64,000 bases of DNA from Amycolatopsis sp. EV170708-02-1 (GTDB lineage: Bacteria > Actinomycetota > Actinomycetes > Mycobacteriales > Pseudonocardiaceae): assembly GCF_022479115.1 (NCBI RefSeq), contig NZ_CP092497.1, forward strand, positions 5,084,001-5,148,000. Direction: 5' to 3'. Of the stretch, positions 27,100 to 36,997 are shown one piece after another; position 1 is the stretch's first letter; each line of letters begins with the position of its first letter. Both the position numbers and the translations under genes were made by a program. Under the pieces are notes generated by a model, which saw only the letters and a program-made list of their open reading frames with translations, had not been told where the DNA came from and did no database searches.

Positions 27100-30000
27100 T
27101 TAGCGACCCCAATGCGATGAACCGGCTTTCACCGCGAGGGCCCGCGCCGTCCGGTAGTGCTCGGCGGCGGCTTCCCGCCGGCCGAGAGCGGTGGCCAGGT
27201 CACCGAGGTAGCAGGCGACCGGCCGGAGGGTGAGCATCCCGCTCCCGGCACCGGCGATCTCGCCCTCGGCGGGCAGAAGCTCCGCGTACAGGCGTTCCAT
27301 CGCCGCCCGGTCGCCCAGGTCGATCGCGACCACGGCGTGCAGGCACGTGCGGGCCTCGAACAGCAGGTCCCGGGGCGAATCCGGGATCGGCGGCACCGGA
27401 CGGCACCAGCTTTCGTAAGCGCCGTAGCTCTCTTCCCGCGCTTCCGGCGGCAAACCTCGCTGGAGCCGGTCGCAGAACAGGGCGAGCGCGAGGATCCCGT
27501 TGTCCACTCCGGACATGGCCGTTCCGGCGAGCCCCGCCGCCGCGGCCCGATACGCGGCTTCCCCTCCGGGGCCGGTCATCGCGGTCCGCATCGCGCGATA
27601 CCACCGGGTGAACACGCCGACCAGCGGAAGGCCGTACTTCTCCCGAGGCCGTCCGCGGCCGCGGCATGCCGATCCGCGGCCGCGAAATCCGCGAGCGCGC
27701 TCTTCGCCTGCAGGAGCACGAGGTGTCCGAGCACCTCGAAGGTCACCAGCCCGTGCCGCCTGGCCAGGTCGACCAGTTCGGTGCCGATCGCGGCCCGCTC
27801 GGGGGCCAGTCCCGCACGGTCGAAGGACTGCAGGAACCGGGCGTTGAGCGCGAACGCGAGCAGCGCCGGGTCTTCGAGCCCTCGGGCGAGCGCCTCGGCC
27901 TCCCTAGCCGCCTCGCGAGCCCGTCGCCCGCCCTCGTTGCGCAGTTCGACGGCGAGCGTGGCCAGCAGGCGGCAGCGCTCGGTCCGGCGTTCGGCGGGCA
28001 GCGCGGCGAGGGTCCGCTCGACGGCGCCCGCGATCCGGGAAGCGAGTTCCCGGTCGTCGCTTTCGGTCCAGATGGCGGGGACGTCGAAGGCGCCGAGCAT
28101 CCGTGCGGTCAGCAGCGGATCGTCCAGCTTTTCCGCCAGTTCCAACGCTTCCGCCCGAGCCCGCCGGGACTGGCCGAGGCCACCGGCGACGGCCGAAGCG
28201 CGGGCCTTCCCCATGATCAGCTCCAGCCGCTTCTCCGGGCCGGAGCCGCCGGATCGGTCGTACGCGGTGAGCGCGGCATCCCAGAGCCGAGCCGCTTCCG
28301 TTGGGGCGAAACGGCTTTCGGCCCGTTCCGCAGCAGCTTGCGCGTACCGCGCGGCACGGTCGCCGTGCTCCCCTGACAGCAGGAAATGGTGGGCCAGCGC
28401 GTCGACGTCGTCCGGGCGAACACGTTCCAGCGCCTCGGCGATCCCCCCGTGCTCGCGGGCCCGCCGCGAACGGGAGAGGTCGTGGTAGAGCGTGTCCCGC
28501 ACGAGCGCGTGGGCGAACCGGAACCGGTTCGGCGCCCGCTCGGCCAGGATTCCCTGTCCGGCCGCGATCTCCACCGCGTCGAGCGCGGTTTCCCCCACCA
28601 GGGCCTCCAGAACGTCCAGATCGACGTCCGTACCGATCACCGCCGCGCGCCGCACCACACCGCGGACCTCGTCCGGTAACGCGTCCACCCGGTGCCGGAC
28701 GACGTCGCGGACGCCCGGCGGCACCGCGGCCAGCGCGGCAGGCCCCTCGGCGGCCAGCAGACGGGCGAGTTCTCGGACGAAGAACGCGTTCCCGCCGCTG
28801 CGCCGGTGCAGCACCGCGGCGGTTTCCGGATCGACGTCTTCCCCGGTCGTGGCTCTGACCAGCGCGGCGACCTCGGTCTCGGGCAGCCCGCCGAGATAGA
28901 TCCGCACCGGCTCGTGGCGGGCGGCCCGGCCGAGGAAGTCCGTCAATCGAGCGGGCGGGTCGGTGCCGCGATAGGTCGCGACGATCAGCACCGGCTCGCC
29001 CAGCACCGAGGCCAGCAGGGCCAACGTCTCCTCGCCCGCCCAGTGCAGGTCGTCGAGGACGAGCAGCAAAGGGTTGGCCCCGGACAGATAGGAGGCGACC
29101 GCCCGGTGCCATCGCCAGCGCGCGGCCAGGGGATCTTCGGTCGCCGGGTCCGCGGCCGGTGCCGCGCCGTATCCGGCGTCGGCGAGGGCGGCGAGGATCC
29201 GGGTCCAGGCGTAGGCGGGCGGCGCGCCCTCGTCGTCGGGATTGCTTCCCCAGGCCGTGGTCCAGCCCCGCGCGGCGAGACGGGCGGAGAACGCCTCGGC
29301 GAGCGCCGTCTTCCCCACCCCCGCTTCGCCCGACACGAGCACCAGCCGCGACCCCGCCGCGGCTTCTTCGAGCCTGGCCAGTTCCGCGTCCCGCCCGATC
29401 AGCGGCCGCTCGCGGCTCTTGGGCACGGACGGCTGGAGCCGGGGCGCTTGCGCCAGGATGTCGGCCTCCAGATCCCGCAGGCCTTCGCCGGGATCGATGC
29501 CGAGCTCGTCGGCGAGCCGCTCGCGCGTGGCGCGCAACACCGCCAGGGCGTCGCCTTGCCGTCCGGAGCGGTAGAGCGCCAGTGCCAGCAACCGGGAACC
29601 GTTCTCTCGCAAGGGATACTCGCGTACCAAGGGTTCCAGCTCGGGGATCGCCTCGGCGGCCCGGCCGAGCGCGAGAAGGGCTTCGGCACGGAGTTCGACC
29701 GCCAGCGACCGGAGTTCGGTCAGCCGGGAGACCTCGCCGAGCGCCCAGCCCTCCTCGGCGAACTCGGCATACGCGGGGCCGCGCCACAGCGCGAGCGCGG
29801 TGTCCATTTGAGACAGTGCGGCGTCCGCCCGGCGGGCGTCGAGGAGCTGACGAGCCGTGGCGACGGCGGCTTCGAATTCCCACGCGTCGACGGAATCCGC
29901 GCGCAGGGCGTAGCCGCGGGCGACCGTGACGAGCAGCCGCGCGGGCTCACGGGGCGCGCGATCCGGCTCCAGCGCTCGGCGCAAGGCACCGACGAAGGTC

Positions 30001-30185
30001 TGGACCGCACCGACCGCGCCGTCGGGCGGCCGTTCCCACAGGTCGTCGACCAGGCGTTCCACCGGCACGACCCGGCCGCGGGCGATCAGCAGCCTGGCCA
30101 GCACCGCGCGGTGCCGCGGGCCCTTGAGCCCGACGTCGCCTCGCCCGTCCTCGGCCACGAGCGGGCCGAGCACCCTGAACCGCAT
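27100..30185 (-). CDS. SARP/BTAD regulator with AAA ATPase and TPR region, frameshifted in this sequence
   Basis: About 1028 residues. Order: OmpR-like winged helix (FRVLGPLVAEDGRGDVGLKG), BTAD domain (to about 245), AAA_16-type ATPase (Walker A VSGEAGVGKTALAEAF near 290; Walker B PLLLVLDDLHWAGEE near 380), then long helical repeats. The frame breaks near 27641-27644. One added G in a GGG run on the coding strand joins ...ADGL to EKYGLPLVGVFTRWY, as expected for the family. ATG 30185 has GGGAGG 5 bases upstream. It is divergent from an alpha/beta hydrolase. Such proteins combine features of SARP and LuxR-LAL regulators. Its targets are unknown. Confidence 0.85.
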
Positions 30186-30302
30186 CGTCACCTCCCTCAC
30201 CGACGGTGATCATCGTGCCCCGGCCGCTCACCGGCTGCTGACCGGGTGCTGATTCGGGCCGGGGACGCTGGCGGTCATCACGGAACGACCAGGAAGGTAC
30301 CC

Positions 30303-31172
30303 ATGCGCATCACCGGATTCGACTACCAGCGTGTGCCCGTGGCGGACGGCGTGGCACTCGACGTCGCCGTCGCCGGGACGGGCAGCCCGATCGTGCTGTT
30401 GCACGGCTTCCCCCAGACCCACCTGATGTGGCGGCACGTCGCGGCGGATCTGGCGGCCGACCACACCGTCCTCTGCCCTGACCTGCGGGGATACGGCGAA
30501 AGCGACAAGCCGGCCGACACCGGCGAGACCTACTCGAAGCGGTCGATGGCGGCCGACGTCGTCGCCGTCGCGAAGGCCTTCGGCCACGACCGGTTCGCCC
30601 TCGCCGGGCACGACCGGGGCGCGCTGGTCGCCCTGCGGGCGGGGCTCGACCACGCGGACAAGGTGAGCCACCTCGCGATCCTCGACGTGCTGCCGACGCT
30701 GGACATGTGGGACGTGCTGCACGGCGCCGGCGCCGCGGTCGGTTTCCACCTCTACCTGATGGCCCAGCCGCCCGGACTGCCCGAGCAGCTGATCGCCGGC
30801 GCGCCCGACGCGTTCTTCGGTCACTTCCTCGACGCGTGGACGCGGAACGGCGACGCGATCCCCGCCGACGTCCGTGCCGCGTACCTGGAAGCGTCGCGGA
30901 ACGCCGTGCCGTCGATCGTCGCCGACTACCGCGCGTCGGCGGGCATCGACGTCGAGCACGACGAGGCGGACCGCGCGGCGGGCAACCGGCTCACCATGCC
31001 GCTCACCGTGCTTCAACAGGACTGGGGCGCCGTGCTCGGCTACGACGCCGTCGCGCTCTGGCAGGCGTGGGCGACGGACCTGGACCACCGGACGGTGACG
31101 TCGGGCCACTTCATGGCGGAGGAATCACCGGCGGAGGTGGCTAAGGCGCTTCGGGACCTGCTCACGCGTTAG
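30303..31172 (+). CDS. Alpha/beta hydrolase resembling haloacetate dehalogenase / epoxide hydrolase
   Basis: A 289-residue alpha/beta-hydrolase. LLHGFPQTHLMWRHVA gives the oxyanion-hole HGFP. The nucleophile elbow GHDRGA carries Asp rather than Ser, as in haloacetate dehalogenases and epoxide hydrolases, and the catalytic His is in SGHFMAEE. The DLRGYGESDKP segment also matches haloacetate dehalogenases. Fluoroacetate dehalogenases have GHDRGxR with a second carboxylate-binding arginine; here that position is leucine (GHDRGAL), so a different haloacid or an epoxide is likely. GGAAGG lies upstream of the ATG. It is divergent from the SARP/AAA regulator. Confidence 0.85.
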   Translation: MRITGFDYQRVPVADGVALDVAVAGTGSPIVLLHGFPQTHLMWRHVAADLAADHTVLCPDLRGYGESDKPADTGETYSKRSMAADVVAVAKAFGHDRFALAGHDRGALVALRAGLDHADKVSHLAILDVLPTLDMWDVLHGAGAAVGFHLYLMAQPPGLPEQLIAGAPDAFFGHFLDAWTRNGDAIPADVRAAYLEASRNAVPSIVADYRASAGIDVEHDEADRAAGNRLTMPLTVLQQDWGAVLGYDAVALWQAWATDLDHRTVTSGHFMAEESPAEVAKALRDLLTR

Positions 31173-31247
31173 AACTTGGGTTTCGGCATGGACAAGGTCG
31201 TGGGTCATCACGCCCCACGGCCGCGTCACGCACCGTATCGTCACCGC

Positions 31248-31868
31248 ATGCCCAGGCTCTTCCCGGTGGTGGAATCCTTACCACCCGCCTATTCGTCGTT
31301 CGAGCTGTGGCCGTTTCGCGGCCACGACGGCGAGTGGATCCCCCTGCACCGCGAAATGCCCCCCGCCGACGTCGGCGCGGTCGTGCTCTCCCTGCTCGGG
31401 CACAGCACGAGCGGCGAGCTCACCCGGCCCGACGTCAGGGCCGCGTTCGACGAGCTGGTACGGCTCGAGCTCGCCTTCCTCCCCGGCGGCCTGCAGCTCG
31501 AGGCCGATGGCATCGCCGTGGCGCCAGGTTGCTGCGCTGACCTGACCGACTGGCCGGACTGGCACGGGCTGCCGGACGGGAAGGAGCCCTTGCTCGGTCA
31601 TGGGCCGGGGACGGTGTTCGAGTTCGACGGCGAGATCATCCGGTTCTGGCCGGACGCGGACGACGAGGACTGGGGATCCCCCTCCGGACGGCGGTTGGAG
31701 ATCCGTCGTCAGGACCTCCCCGGCCTTCTCCAGGGCGTGGACCGGGACCTCGCCGGTTTTCTCGACGCGCTCCGGGCATGGGCGCGGAACCTCGAGCCGT
31801 CTCTCGCGGATCAGGTCGTCACCGCCGTGAGCGGCTACTTGCGCGTCGGGGAGTGCCCATCGGCCTGA
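31248..31868 (+). CDS. Hypothetical protein
   Basis: A 206-residue soluble protein that I do not recognise. The start chosen is ATG 31248, where the coding-like sequence PRLFPVVESLPPAYSSFELW begins; the upstream in-frame extension is poor. No strong ribosome site is visible. The middle has an acidic stretch (FWPDADDEDW) and a conserved-looking FEFDGEIIRFW. It has no signal peptide or membrane segment. Confidence 0.6.
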   Translation: MPRLFPVVESLPPAYSSFELWPFRGHDGEWIPLHREMPPADVGAVVLSLLGHSTSGELTRPDVRAAFDELVRLELAFLPGGLQLEADGIAVAPGCCADLTDWPDWHGLPDGKEPLLGHGPGTVFEFDGEIIRFWPDADDEDWGSPSGRRLEIRRQDLPGLLQGVDRDLAGFLDALRAWARNLEPSLADQVVTAVSGYLRVGECPSA

Positions 31869-31976
31869 GCCGAACGGCGCAACCCACACCGCCACCGGCG
31901 GCAATCGGCCGCCGTTCGGGTTTGCCCCTCGCCCGGACGGGTATCGGGAGGCGGCACACCTATCGAGGGGCCCGAC

Positions 31977-32471
31977 ATGAAACCCACCGCTCAACGCGCG
32001 CACACCGTCGCACGCGATCTCCTTTCACTCACCAGATCGGGTGAAGCCGACCGGCTAGCCACCGCGCTGGTGTCCGTCGCCACCTCCACCCGGCGAAAAC
32101 CGGCGCTCGACGACGTCGTCGGACGACTGGTCGACACGTTCTCCTTGGCGGCCAAGGATCGCCGTCGTTCGCTGCGGATCGGCGAACCGTTCACCCTGCG
32201 GCTGCGGGATCACGCGGGGATGACGGTCCGGCCCGACCGCCTCGACCCCGGGGTGGCCGCGATCGTGCGAGCCATCGCCGCCAGCGTCCGCGACGACCGG
32301 GACACCTGCGCCGACCAGATCGGGCAGGCCTGTGACAACGCCGATCTCAACCAACGGATCCGGGTGCTCGCGCACTGTGTGGTCTGGACGGCCGATCTCC
32401 TCGGCACCGACACGACCGCCTATCCCCCGGTGCTGTCCTGTCTCAAGGTATCGCCAGGTAACAGTCCATAG
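31977..32471 (+). CDS. Hypothetical protein
   Basis: A 164-residue protein without recognisable domain, signal peptide or membrane segment. It is rich in Arg and Asp and mostly helical in character (GEADRLATALVSVATSTRRK, AAIVRAIAASVRDDRDTC). It lies about 150 bases upstream of an ECF sigma-factor gene on the same strand. The 108 bases before its ATG contain no other gene. Confidence 0.55.
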   Translation: MKPTAQRAHTVARDLLSLTRSGEADRLATALVSVATSTRRKPALDDVVGRLVDTFSLAAKDRRRSLRIGEPFTLRLRDHAGMTVRPDRLDPGVAAIVRAIAASVRDDRDTCADQIGQACDNADLNQRIRVLAHCVVWTADLLGTDTTAYPPVLSCLKVSPGNSP

Positions 32472-32618
32472 TAGACATTGCGCGGTTCGGATGACTTCCG
32501 GCCCGTCGTATGGACATCCTCCGCACGGAACGGCAAGCTGGACAACCGCGCACGAAGTCCCGGCCCCCGATGACGGGCGCACCTTGGCGGCCAGTTCCCC
32601 CGAACCAGGAGTGCAGAC

Positions 32619-33308
32619 TTGGACGAGGTAGCGCCCTCGACGGTACCCGCGGATTCCCGAGCCGCCGCCACGGCGGGACGGCTGCCCAACCCGGACAGCA
32701 GGTTGGTCCGGGCGGCCGTGGCCGGTGACCCGGACGCGCTCCGCGAACTGACCCGTTTCCTTTCCCCGCATGTGTTCCGCTACTGCGCGAGGCGGCTCGG
32801 AACCGCCGGAACGGGTGCCTGCGACGCGCAGGACTGCGCGCAGGAGGTGTTGCAGGCGGTGCTGATCGCCTTGCCCCGCTACCGGTACCGCCCGGACCGG
32901 TTCCTCGCCTTCGTGCTCGGCATCGCCGGGCACAAGGTGGCGGATCTGCACCGGCGCCGGTCCCGCGAACCGGTCGCCTCCGTACCGGAGATCGGCGACG
33001 GGCTGACGTCGTGGGCGCGCCGCGACCCGGACGAGATCGAACGGCTGGAGCACCGGTTGCAGGCCGGTGTCCTGCTGGCGAGGTTGCCGATGCCGCACCG
33101 GCAGGTGCTCGCGCTCCGGTTCGTGTTCGGCCTCTCGGCCGAGGAGACGGCGGAACGGCTCGGCCTGCCGAGCGCGGGGGCGGTCCGCGCCGCGCAGTTC
33201 CGGGCGCTCGCCCGGTTGCGGGTCCTGCTCACCGAGCGGAACACCCGCTACGCGAAAGATGTCCCGATCATCGGACAAATCCCCGAACCCGAGCTCGTCC
33301 CGGTATAG
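32619..33308 (+). CDS. RNA polymerase ECF sigma factor (SigD/ShbA-like)
   Basis: A 229-residue sigma factor. Region 2 spans LVRAAVAGDPDALRELTRFL to ALPRYRYRPDRFLAFVLGI, including AQDCAQEVLQAVL and the -10-binding AGHKVADLHRRR. Region 4 includes LLARLPMPHRQVLALRFVFG and LSAEETAERLGLPSAGAVRA. It resembles mycobacterial SigD and streptomycete ShbA. The start is TTG 32619, 7 bases after AGGAG. The usual SigD/ShbA neighbours (RsdA-type anti-sigma factor, guaB) are absent, so orthology with ShbA is not claimed. Confidence 0.87.
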   Translation: MDEVAPSTVPADSRAAATAGRLPNPDSRLVRAAVAGDPDALRELTRFLSPHVFRYCARRLGTAGTGACDAQDCAQEVLQAVLIALPRYRYRPDRFLAFVLGIAGHKVADLHRRRSREPVASVPEIGDGLTSWARRDPDEIERLEHRLQAGVLLARLPMPHRQVLALRFVFGLSAEETAERLGLPSAGAVRAAQFRALARLRVLLTERNTRYAKDVPIIGQIPEPELVPV

Positions 33309-33403
33309 AAGCGTCCACTTAGGACACTCCGCTTCTTGTACGGCGCTTGTACGACGATCCTCCATCCTGGCCCCCTATCAGGGGAAACCACTGGAGGACA
33401 CAG

Positions 33404-34174
33404 ATGAAGATCCGATCGAGGATCGCCAGAGGCGCCATGGGCACGATCGCGCTGGCCGGGGCGATCATGCTCGGCGGCGCGGGCGAGGCGCTCGCGGCGA
33501 CGGGCACGGTGAACACCGACTCCGGGGCGGCGGTGACCGTGCGGTCGAGCCCGAGCACCAGCGCGAGTTCGGTCGGCACCGTCGCGAGCGGCACCGCCGT
33601 CACGATCGACTGCCAGACGAACGGCACGACGGTGACCGGGAAGTACGGCACCACCGACATCTGGGACTACGTGCCGTCGAAGGGCGGCTACATCAGCGAC
33701 GCCTACGTCTACACCGGCTCGGACGGCCGGGTCGCCCCGGACTGCGCCGGCAGCACCCTCTCCTGTTCCACCGCCGGCACCGGCAACCCACGGACCTGCG
33801 CCGAAGCCATCGCGTGGGCGAAGGCGCACGTGCACACCCACAACGACCCCGACTACTACCGCTGGTGCGACCGGATCAACGCGTGGGCCTACGGCTGGAA
33901 CGCCAGCGGTTCGGAAACGGCCTACGTCCACTGGACCCAGATCCCCGGTTCGTTCAAGCACCCCGGTGACACCCAGGTCCCGGCGGGCGGGCTCGCCTTC
34001 TTCAGCAACGGCGGTACCGGGCACGCGATGTTCTCCATCGGCGGCGGCAAGTTCCTGTCGAACGACATCCACGGCCCCGGCAGCTTCACCGAGACCACGA
34101 TCGCGGAGATCAAGAACACCTGGGGTTACACCTATCTCGGCTGGTCGCAGCCGTGGTTCAAGATCAACCACTGA
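33404..34174 (+). CDS. Secreted SH3-domain protein with NlpC/P60-like C-terminus
   Basis: A 256-residue exported protein. A signal peptide (GTIALAGAIMLGGAGEALA) precedes a bacterial SH3 domain (~30-105; AVTVRSSPSTSASSVGTVAS, WDYVPSKGGYISDAYVY). The C-terminal domain has a candidate catalytic cysteine in YYRWCDRINAWAYG and histidine in GTGHAMFSIGGG, the layout of NlpC/P60 or CHAP amidases. It may cut peptidoglycan or be a bacteriocin-like or toxin-like secreted protein. CTGGAGGACACAG precedes the ATG. A small hairpin (CCCCTATCAGGGG) lies at 33371-33383 upstream. Confidence 0.75.
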   Translation: MKIRSRIARGAMGTIALAGAIMLGGAGEALAATGTVNTDSGAAVTVRSSPSTSASSVGTVASGTAVTIDCQTNGTTVTGKYGTTDIWDYVPSKGGYISDAYVYTGSDGRVAPDCAGSTLSCSTAGTGNPRTCAEAIAWAKAHVHTHNDPDYYRWCDRINAWAYGWNASGSETAYVHWTQIPGSFKHPGDTQVPAGGLAFFSNGGTGHAMFSIGGGKFLSNDIHGPGSFTETTIAEIKNTWGYTYLGWSQPWFKINH

Positions 34175-34684
34175 CCGCACGAGTGGCCTCGAAACGCTGC
34201 CGGACGAAGGGGTCCTCGTCCGGCAGCGTTTCCTCCGCCCGCCAGGAGAAACTCGTGGCGGTGAGCTCGGAGAAGATCCATCGCCGCCGGACGCCGCCGG
34301 TGTCCGCCTCGATCTCGAAGCCGTCTTCCGTCCGCTTGCCGAGGAACGGGATCACCCAGCCGTTGCCGGGGCCGAGCCAGGTCGACCGGAACGCGTCGAT
34401 CTTCTCGTCGTAGAAGCGCAGGCTCATCCCCACTCCCCGTCCACGCCGCCGGTCCTGCTCGCCCTGGCGGGGCTGATCCACACGTCGGCCAGCGCACGGC
34501 CGTCCAGCGCCCAGCCGAAATGCCATTCCCCGTCGACGGTCCGGACACTCCCGTCCTCGGCATGGTTGTGCACCACCAGGTCCCAGCTGCCGATCAGCGG
34601 CTCGAACAGGCTCAGCCGCCCGGCGAGTTCGGGGCGTGGTCCGGCGGCGGTGAAGACGGCGGCGAGCCGTTCGGTGACGTCCAT
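34164..34684 (-). CDS. DUF1579-like protein of unknown function, frameshifted in this sequence
   Basis: About 174 residues after repair. FEPLIGSWDLVVHNHAEDGS and EGWHF-like GEWHFGWALDGRALADVWI resemble lipocalin-like DUF1579-type proteins. The frame breaks near 34437-34441; one added G in the GGGG run on the coding strand gives DGEWGMSLRFYDEKIDAFRS and a continuous protein ending in FEATRAVSG. The start is ATG 34684. It is divergent from a MarR gene with an operator-like palindrome between, so it may be that regulator's target. The 3' end overlaps the convergent SH3 protein gene by 11 bases. Confidence 0.7.
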
Positions 34685-34702
34685 GCGGCCAGAATGAGCA
34701 CT

Positions 34703-34720
34703 TTGACAGTATGCTGTCAA
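34703..34720. promoter_or_regulatory. MarR operator-like palindrome
   Basis: TTGACAG-TATG-CTGTCAA is a perfect inverted repeat with 7-base arms. It ends 2 bases before the MarR start codon at 34723 and lies 18 bases from the divergent gene's start at 34684. It is typical in size for a MarR dimer site and would block both promoters. The MarR transcript may be leaderless, since no room is left for a ribosome site. Confidence 0.75.
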
Positions 34721-34722
34721 CC

Positions 34723-35160
34723 ATGAGCGAGCTCGTCCACGCCTACCGGTCGTTGATCGCCGACGTCTACGAGCTGGCGGGGGTGAGCCGCCGGATCAGC
34801 GAACGGGAAGCCGCCGGACAGGGCACGACGGTCGCCCGCTGGCACGTGCTGAGCACGGTGTCCGAAGAACCGCTGGCCGTCCCCGCCATCGCGCGACGGC
34901 TCGGCCAGGTCCGCCAGGCCGTGCAGCGCGTCGTGGACGACCTCACCGAGGCCGGTGAACTGTGCGCGCGGCCCAATCCCGCCCATCGGCGCTCGGCCCT
35001 GTACGCCATCACCCCCGAGGGCGAACGGCTGCTGGAGCGGCTGTGGCAGGCGAGCGAAACCCGGCGCCAGGACGTGCTCGACGGCAGCGGCGTCACCACC
35101 GAGGAGCTGCGCCGGGCCCGCGACACGCTGCGCAGGTTGTCAGCCGCGCTCAGCTCCTGA
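34723..35160 (+). CDS. MarR-family transcriptional regulator
   Basis: A 145-residue MarR protein. The winged helix is in residues 35-100: TVARWHVLSTVSEEPLAVPA, ARRLGQVRQAVQRVVDDL and the wing ARPNPAHRRSALYAITPEGE. Flanking helices form the dimer interface. ATG 34723 directly follows the palindrome TTGACAG-N4-CTGTCAA, so autoregulation and control of the divergent DUF1579-like gene are likely. The ligand is unknown. Confidence 0.9.
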   Translation: MSELVHAYRSLIADVYELAGVSRRISEREAAGQGTTVARWHVLSTVSEEPLAVPAIARRLGQVRQAVQRVVDDLTEAGELCARPNPAHRRSALYAITPEGERLLERLWQASETRRQDVLDGSGVTTEELRRARDTLRRLSAALSS

Positions 35161-35220
35161 AAGCGCCCTTTCGTCGCATCGTGATAAAAAGCGGCCGGTT
35201 CGTCGGGTTAGAGTTGGCGG

Positions 35221-36393
35221 ATGGGCACCGAAGCTCTCGCTACTCCCGCACCCCGGGAGCAGCGTGTGCTCATGCAGGCGATGCTCACCCGGCTGCCCGA
35301 GTTCAGCGATCGCCTCGCCCAGCTGCTCAGCGACGAGGACGAGTTCTATCACCAGGTGGACAGCACCGCGCCGGACGAGTTGCGCAAGGTCTGCCGGGCG
35401 AATCTCGAACGGGCGCTGACGGCGCTCGTCGAGGGGCGGGGGCTGCCGCTCGACGCGGCGCGCAAGACCGGACTGGCCCAAGCGAGGCAGGGCATCCCGC
35501 TGCCGTCCGTGCTCCGCGCGTTCCGCATCGGCGGGATCTTCGTCTACGAGCGCCTGCTGGAGCTGGCGGGCCCCGGCTTCATCAATCCGGCCCGCACGGT
35601 GGAGATCAATTCCAACGTGTGGAAGACCATCGATCTCTACTCCGACGCGCTGACCACCGCCTACAGCGAGGTCGCCGCCGAACTCTCCCAGGAGAAGCTC
35701 GCCCTGCTCGACGGCCTGCTGCAGGGCCGGTTCGCCACCCAGCCGGAGCTCGAAAACGCGGCGAAGGAGCTCGACCTCCCGGCCGCGGGAACGTTCGTCG
35801 CCGTCGTGACCGAAGCCGTCGAGCCGGAGGAACGGCCCGGCGTCGAGGCGCTGCTGCGGGCGCGGCGCTGGAAATCGGCCTGGCGGCCGGGCGCCGAGGT
35901 CGGGCTCGTGGTGATCGACCGCGTCGAGGACGTCCGGCGGCTGCGCGACCTGCTGGGCACCCTGCCGCTGGCGGCGGGGATGAGCAGGCCGTTCAACGGA
36001 TTCCTCGAAGTACCCGACGCGGTCCACCGGGCCCGGATCGCCCGCCGTTCGCTGGCCGCGGGCGCCGCCGGTGTCGCCGTCTTCGGCGACTCCCCGGTCA
36101 CCACGCTGGTCGCGAGCGCGCCGGAGATGTCGCGGGACGTGCTGCGTTCGGTGCTGACCGGGCTGCTGGTGCTGCCCAAACCCGAGCGGCAGGTCCTGCT
36201 CGACACCCTGATCGCGTGGTTCGCCGGCCACGGCTCGGCCAAGGAGGCCGCGGACCGGCTGATCGTCCACCCGAACACGGTCCGCTACCGGCTGCGCCGA
36301 GTGCAGGAGCTGACCAAACGCGACCTGTCCGACCCGGTCGACGTCGGCGAACTCTACGTCGCGCTGGAAGCGGTCCGGCTGACGGACGCTTAG
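35221..36393 (+). CDS. PucR/CdaR-family transcriptional regulator
   Basis: A 390-residue regulator. The N-terminal ~170 residues form an RsbR/PucR-like sensor region (LTRLPEFSDRLAQLLSDEDE, AFRIGGIFVYERLLELAG). The middle is a GGDEF-like non-catalytic domain common to the family. The C-terminus has the PucR helix-turn-helix: FAGHGSAKEAADRLIVHPNT then VRYRLRRVQELTKRDLSDP. Members control purine, amino-acid or lipid catabolism. No obvious target gene is adjacent. Its stop overlaps the convergent gene's stop by 4 bases. Confidence 0.88.
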   Translation: MGTEALATPAPREQRVLMQAMLTRLPEFSDRLAQLLSDEDEFYHQVDSTAPDELRKVCRANLERALTALVEGRGLPLDAARKTGLAQARQGIPLPSVLRAFRIGGIFVYERLLELAGPGFINPARTVEINSNVWKTIDLYSDALTTAYSEVAAELSQEKLALLDGLLQGRFATQPELENAAKELDLPAAGTFVAVVTEAVEPEERPGVEALLRARRWKSAWRPGAEVGLVVIDRVEDVRRLRDLLGTLPLAAGMSRPFNGFLEVPDAVHRARIARRSLAAGAAGVAVFGDSPVTTLVASAPEMSRDVLRSVLTGLLVLPKPERQVLLDTLIAWFAGHGSAKEAADRLIVHPNTVRYRLRRVQELTKRDLSDPVDVGELYVALEAVRLTDA

Positions 36394-36773
36394 ACCGTTC
36401 TTTCCGGCGCCATGTCGGCGTCGATGATCCTCGCGAGGTCCAGCAGCGTGTGCCCCAGACCGGGCCGCGCGGTGAGCCGCACGGCGAGGGTGCGGCCGCG
36501 CGCGGTCGTGGCGACCGGGAGGGTCACCTCGGGATTCGCGGATCTCGTCCACTGTGGACGACGCCCGGCCGCGGACAGGACGATGTCGGGGTGCGGCGAC
36601 CGCCGCCCGGGCCGCCACCGTGATCTCCTGGCGTCGAGATCACGGATCACGTTGCCGTGCAACGAAAGCAGCGCGGCGACGTCGGCGACGGCGTCACGGA
36701 GCTCGACGTCGGTGATGGAATCCGAGTACGCGCCGATGTCCAGCGCACGCCGATCGTTCGGGTCCTGCGGCAC
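36390..36773 (-). CDS. Hypothetical protein
   Basis: About 127 residues, not recognised. GTG 36773 is chosen because GGAAAGGA lies 5-6 bases upstream; an earlier in-frame GTG at 36788 is possible. Visible stretches: VELRDAVADVAALLSLHGNVIR (amphipathic helix) and a C-terminal GRTLAVRLTARPGLGHTLLD. There is no signal peptide. It ends against the convergent PucR gene. Confidence 0.55.
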   Translation of the reverse strand: MPQDPNDRRALDIGAYSDSITDVELRDAVADVAALLSLHGNVIRDLDARRSRWRPGRRSPHPDIVLSAAGRRPQWTRSANPEVTLPVATTARGRTLAVRLTARPGLGHTLLDLARIIDADMAPERTV

Positions 36774-36997
36774 AGAATTCCTTTCCACGCACCGGAAGTC
36801 GTCCGATGGTGGTCCCGATCACGTTGTTCCGGGGAACAAACATGTTTGGCTGACTGCGCCGAATGGGTGTTCCCGTACCACCTTCCGGTCGCACGGCGTG
36901 CCTGTGACCGTCGGTCACACCTTTGACGCCGACCGGTCCGCGGGCCACTATCTGGCGACTGATTACCGATGGGTAATGTGTCTCACCAGGAGGACCG

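Noticed and set aside
32619..33308. Naming the sigma factor shbA or sigD
   Set aside because: The sequence resembles that group, but the usual neighbours are missing and orthology cannot be settled without a tree.
35140..36618. 492-codon minus-strand frame opposite the PucR gene
   Set aside because: The plus strand encodes a complete PucR regulator with its helix-turn-helix; the minus frame shows no domain.
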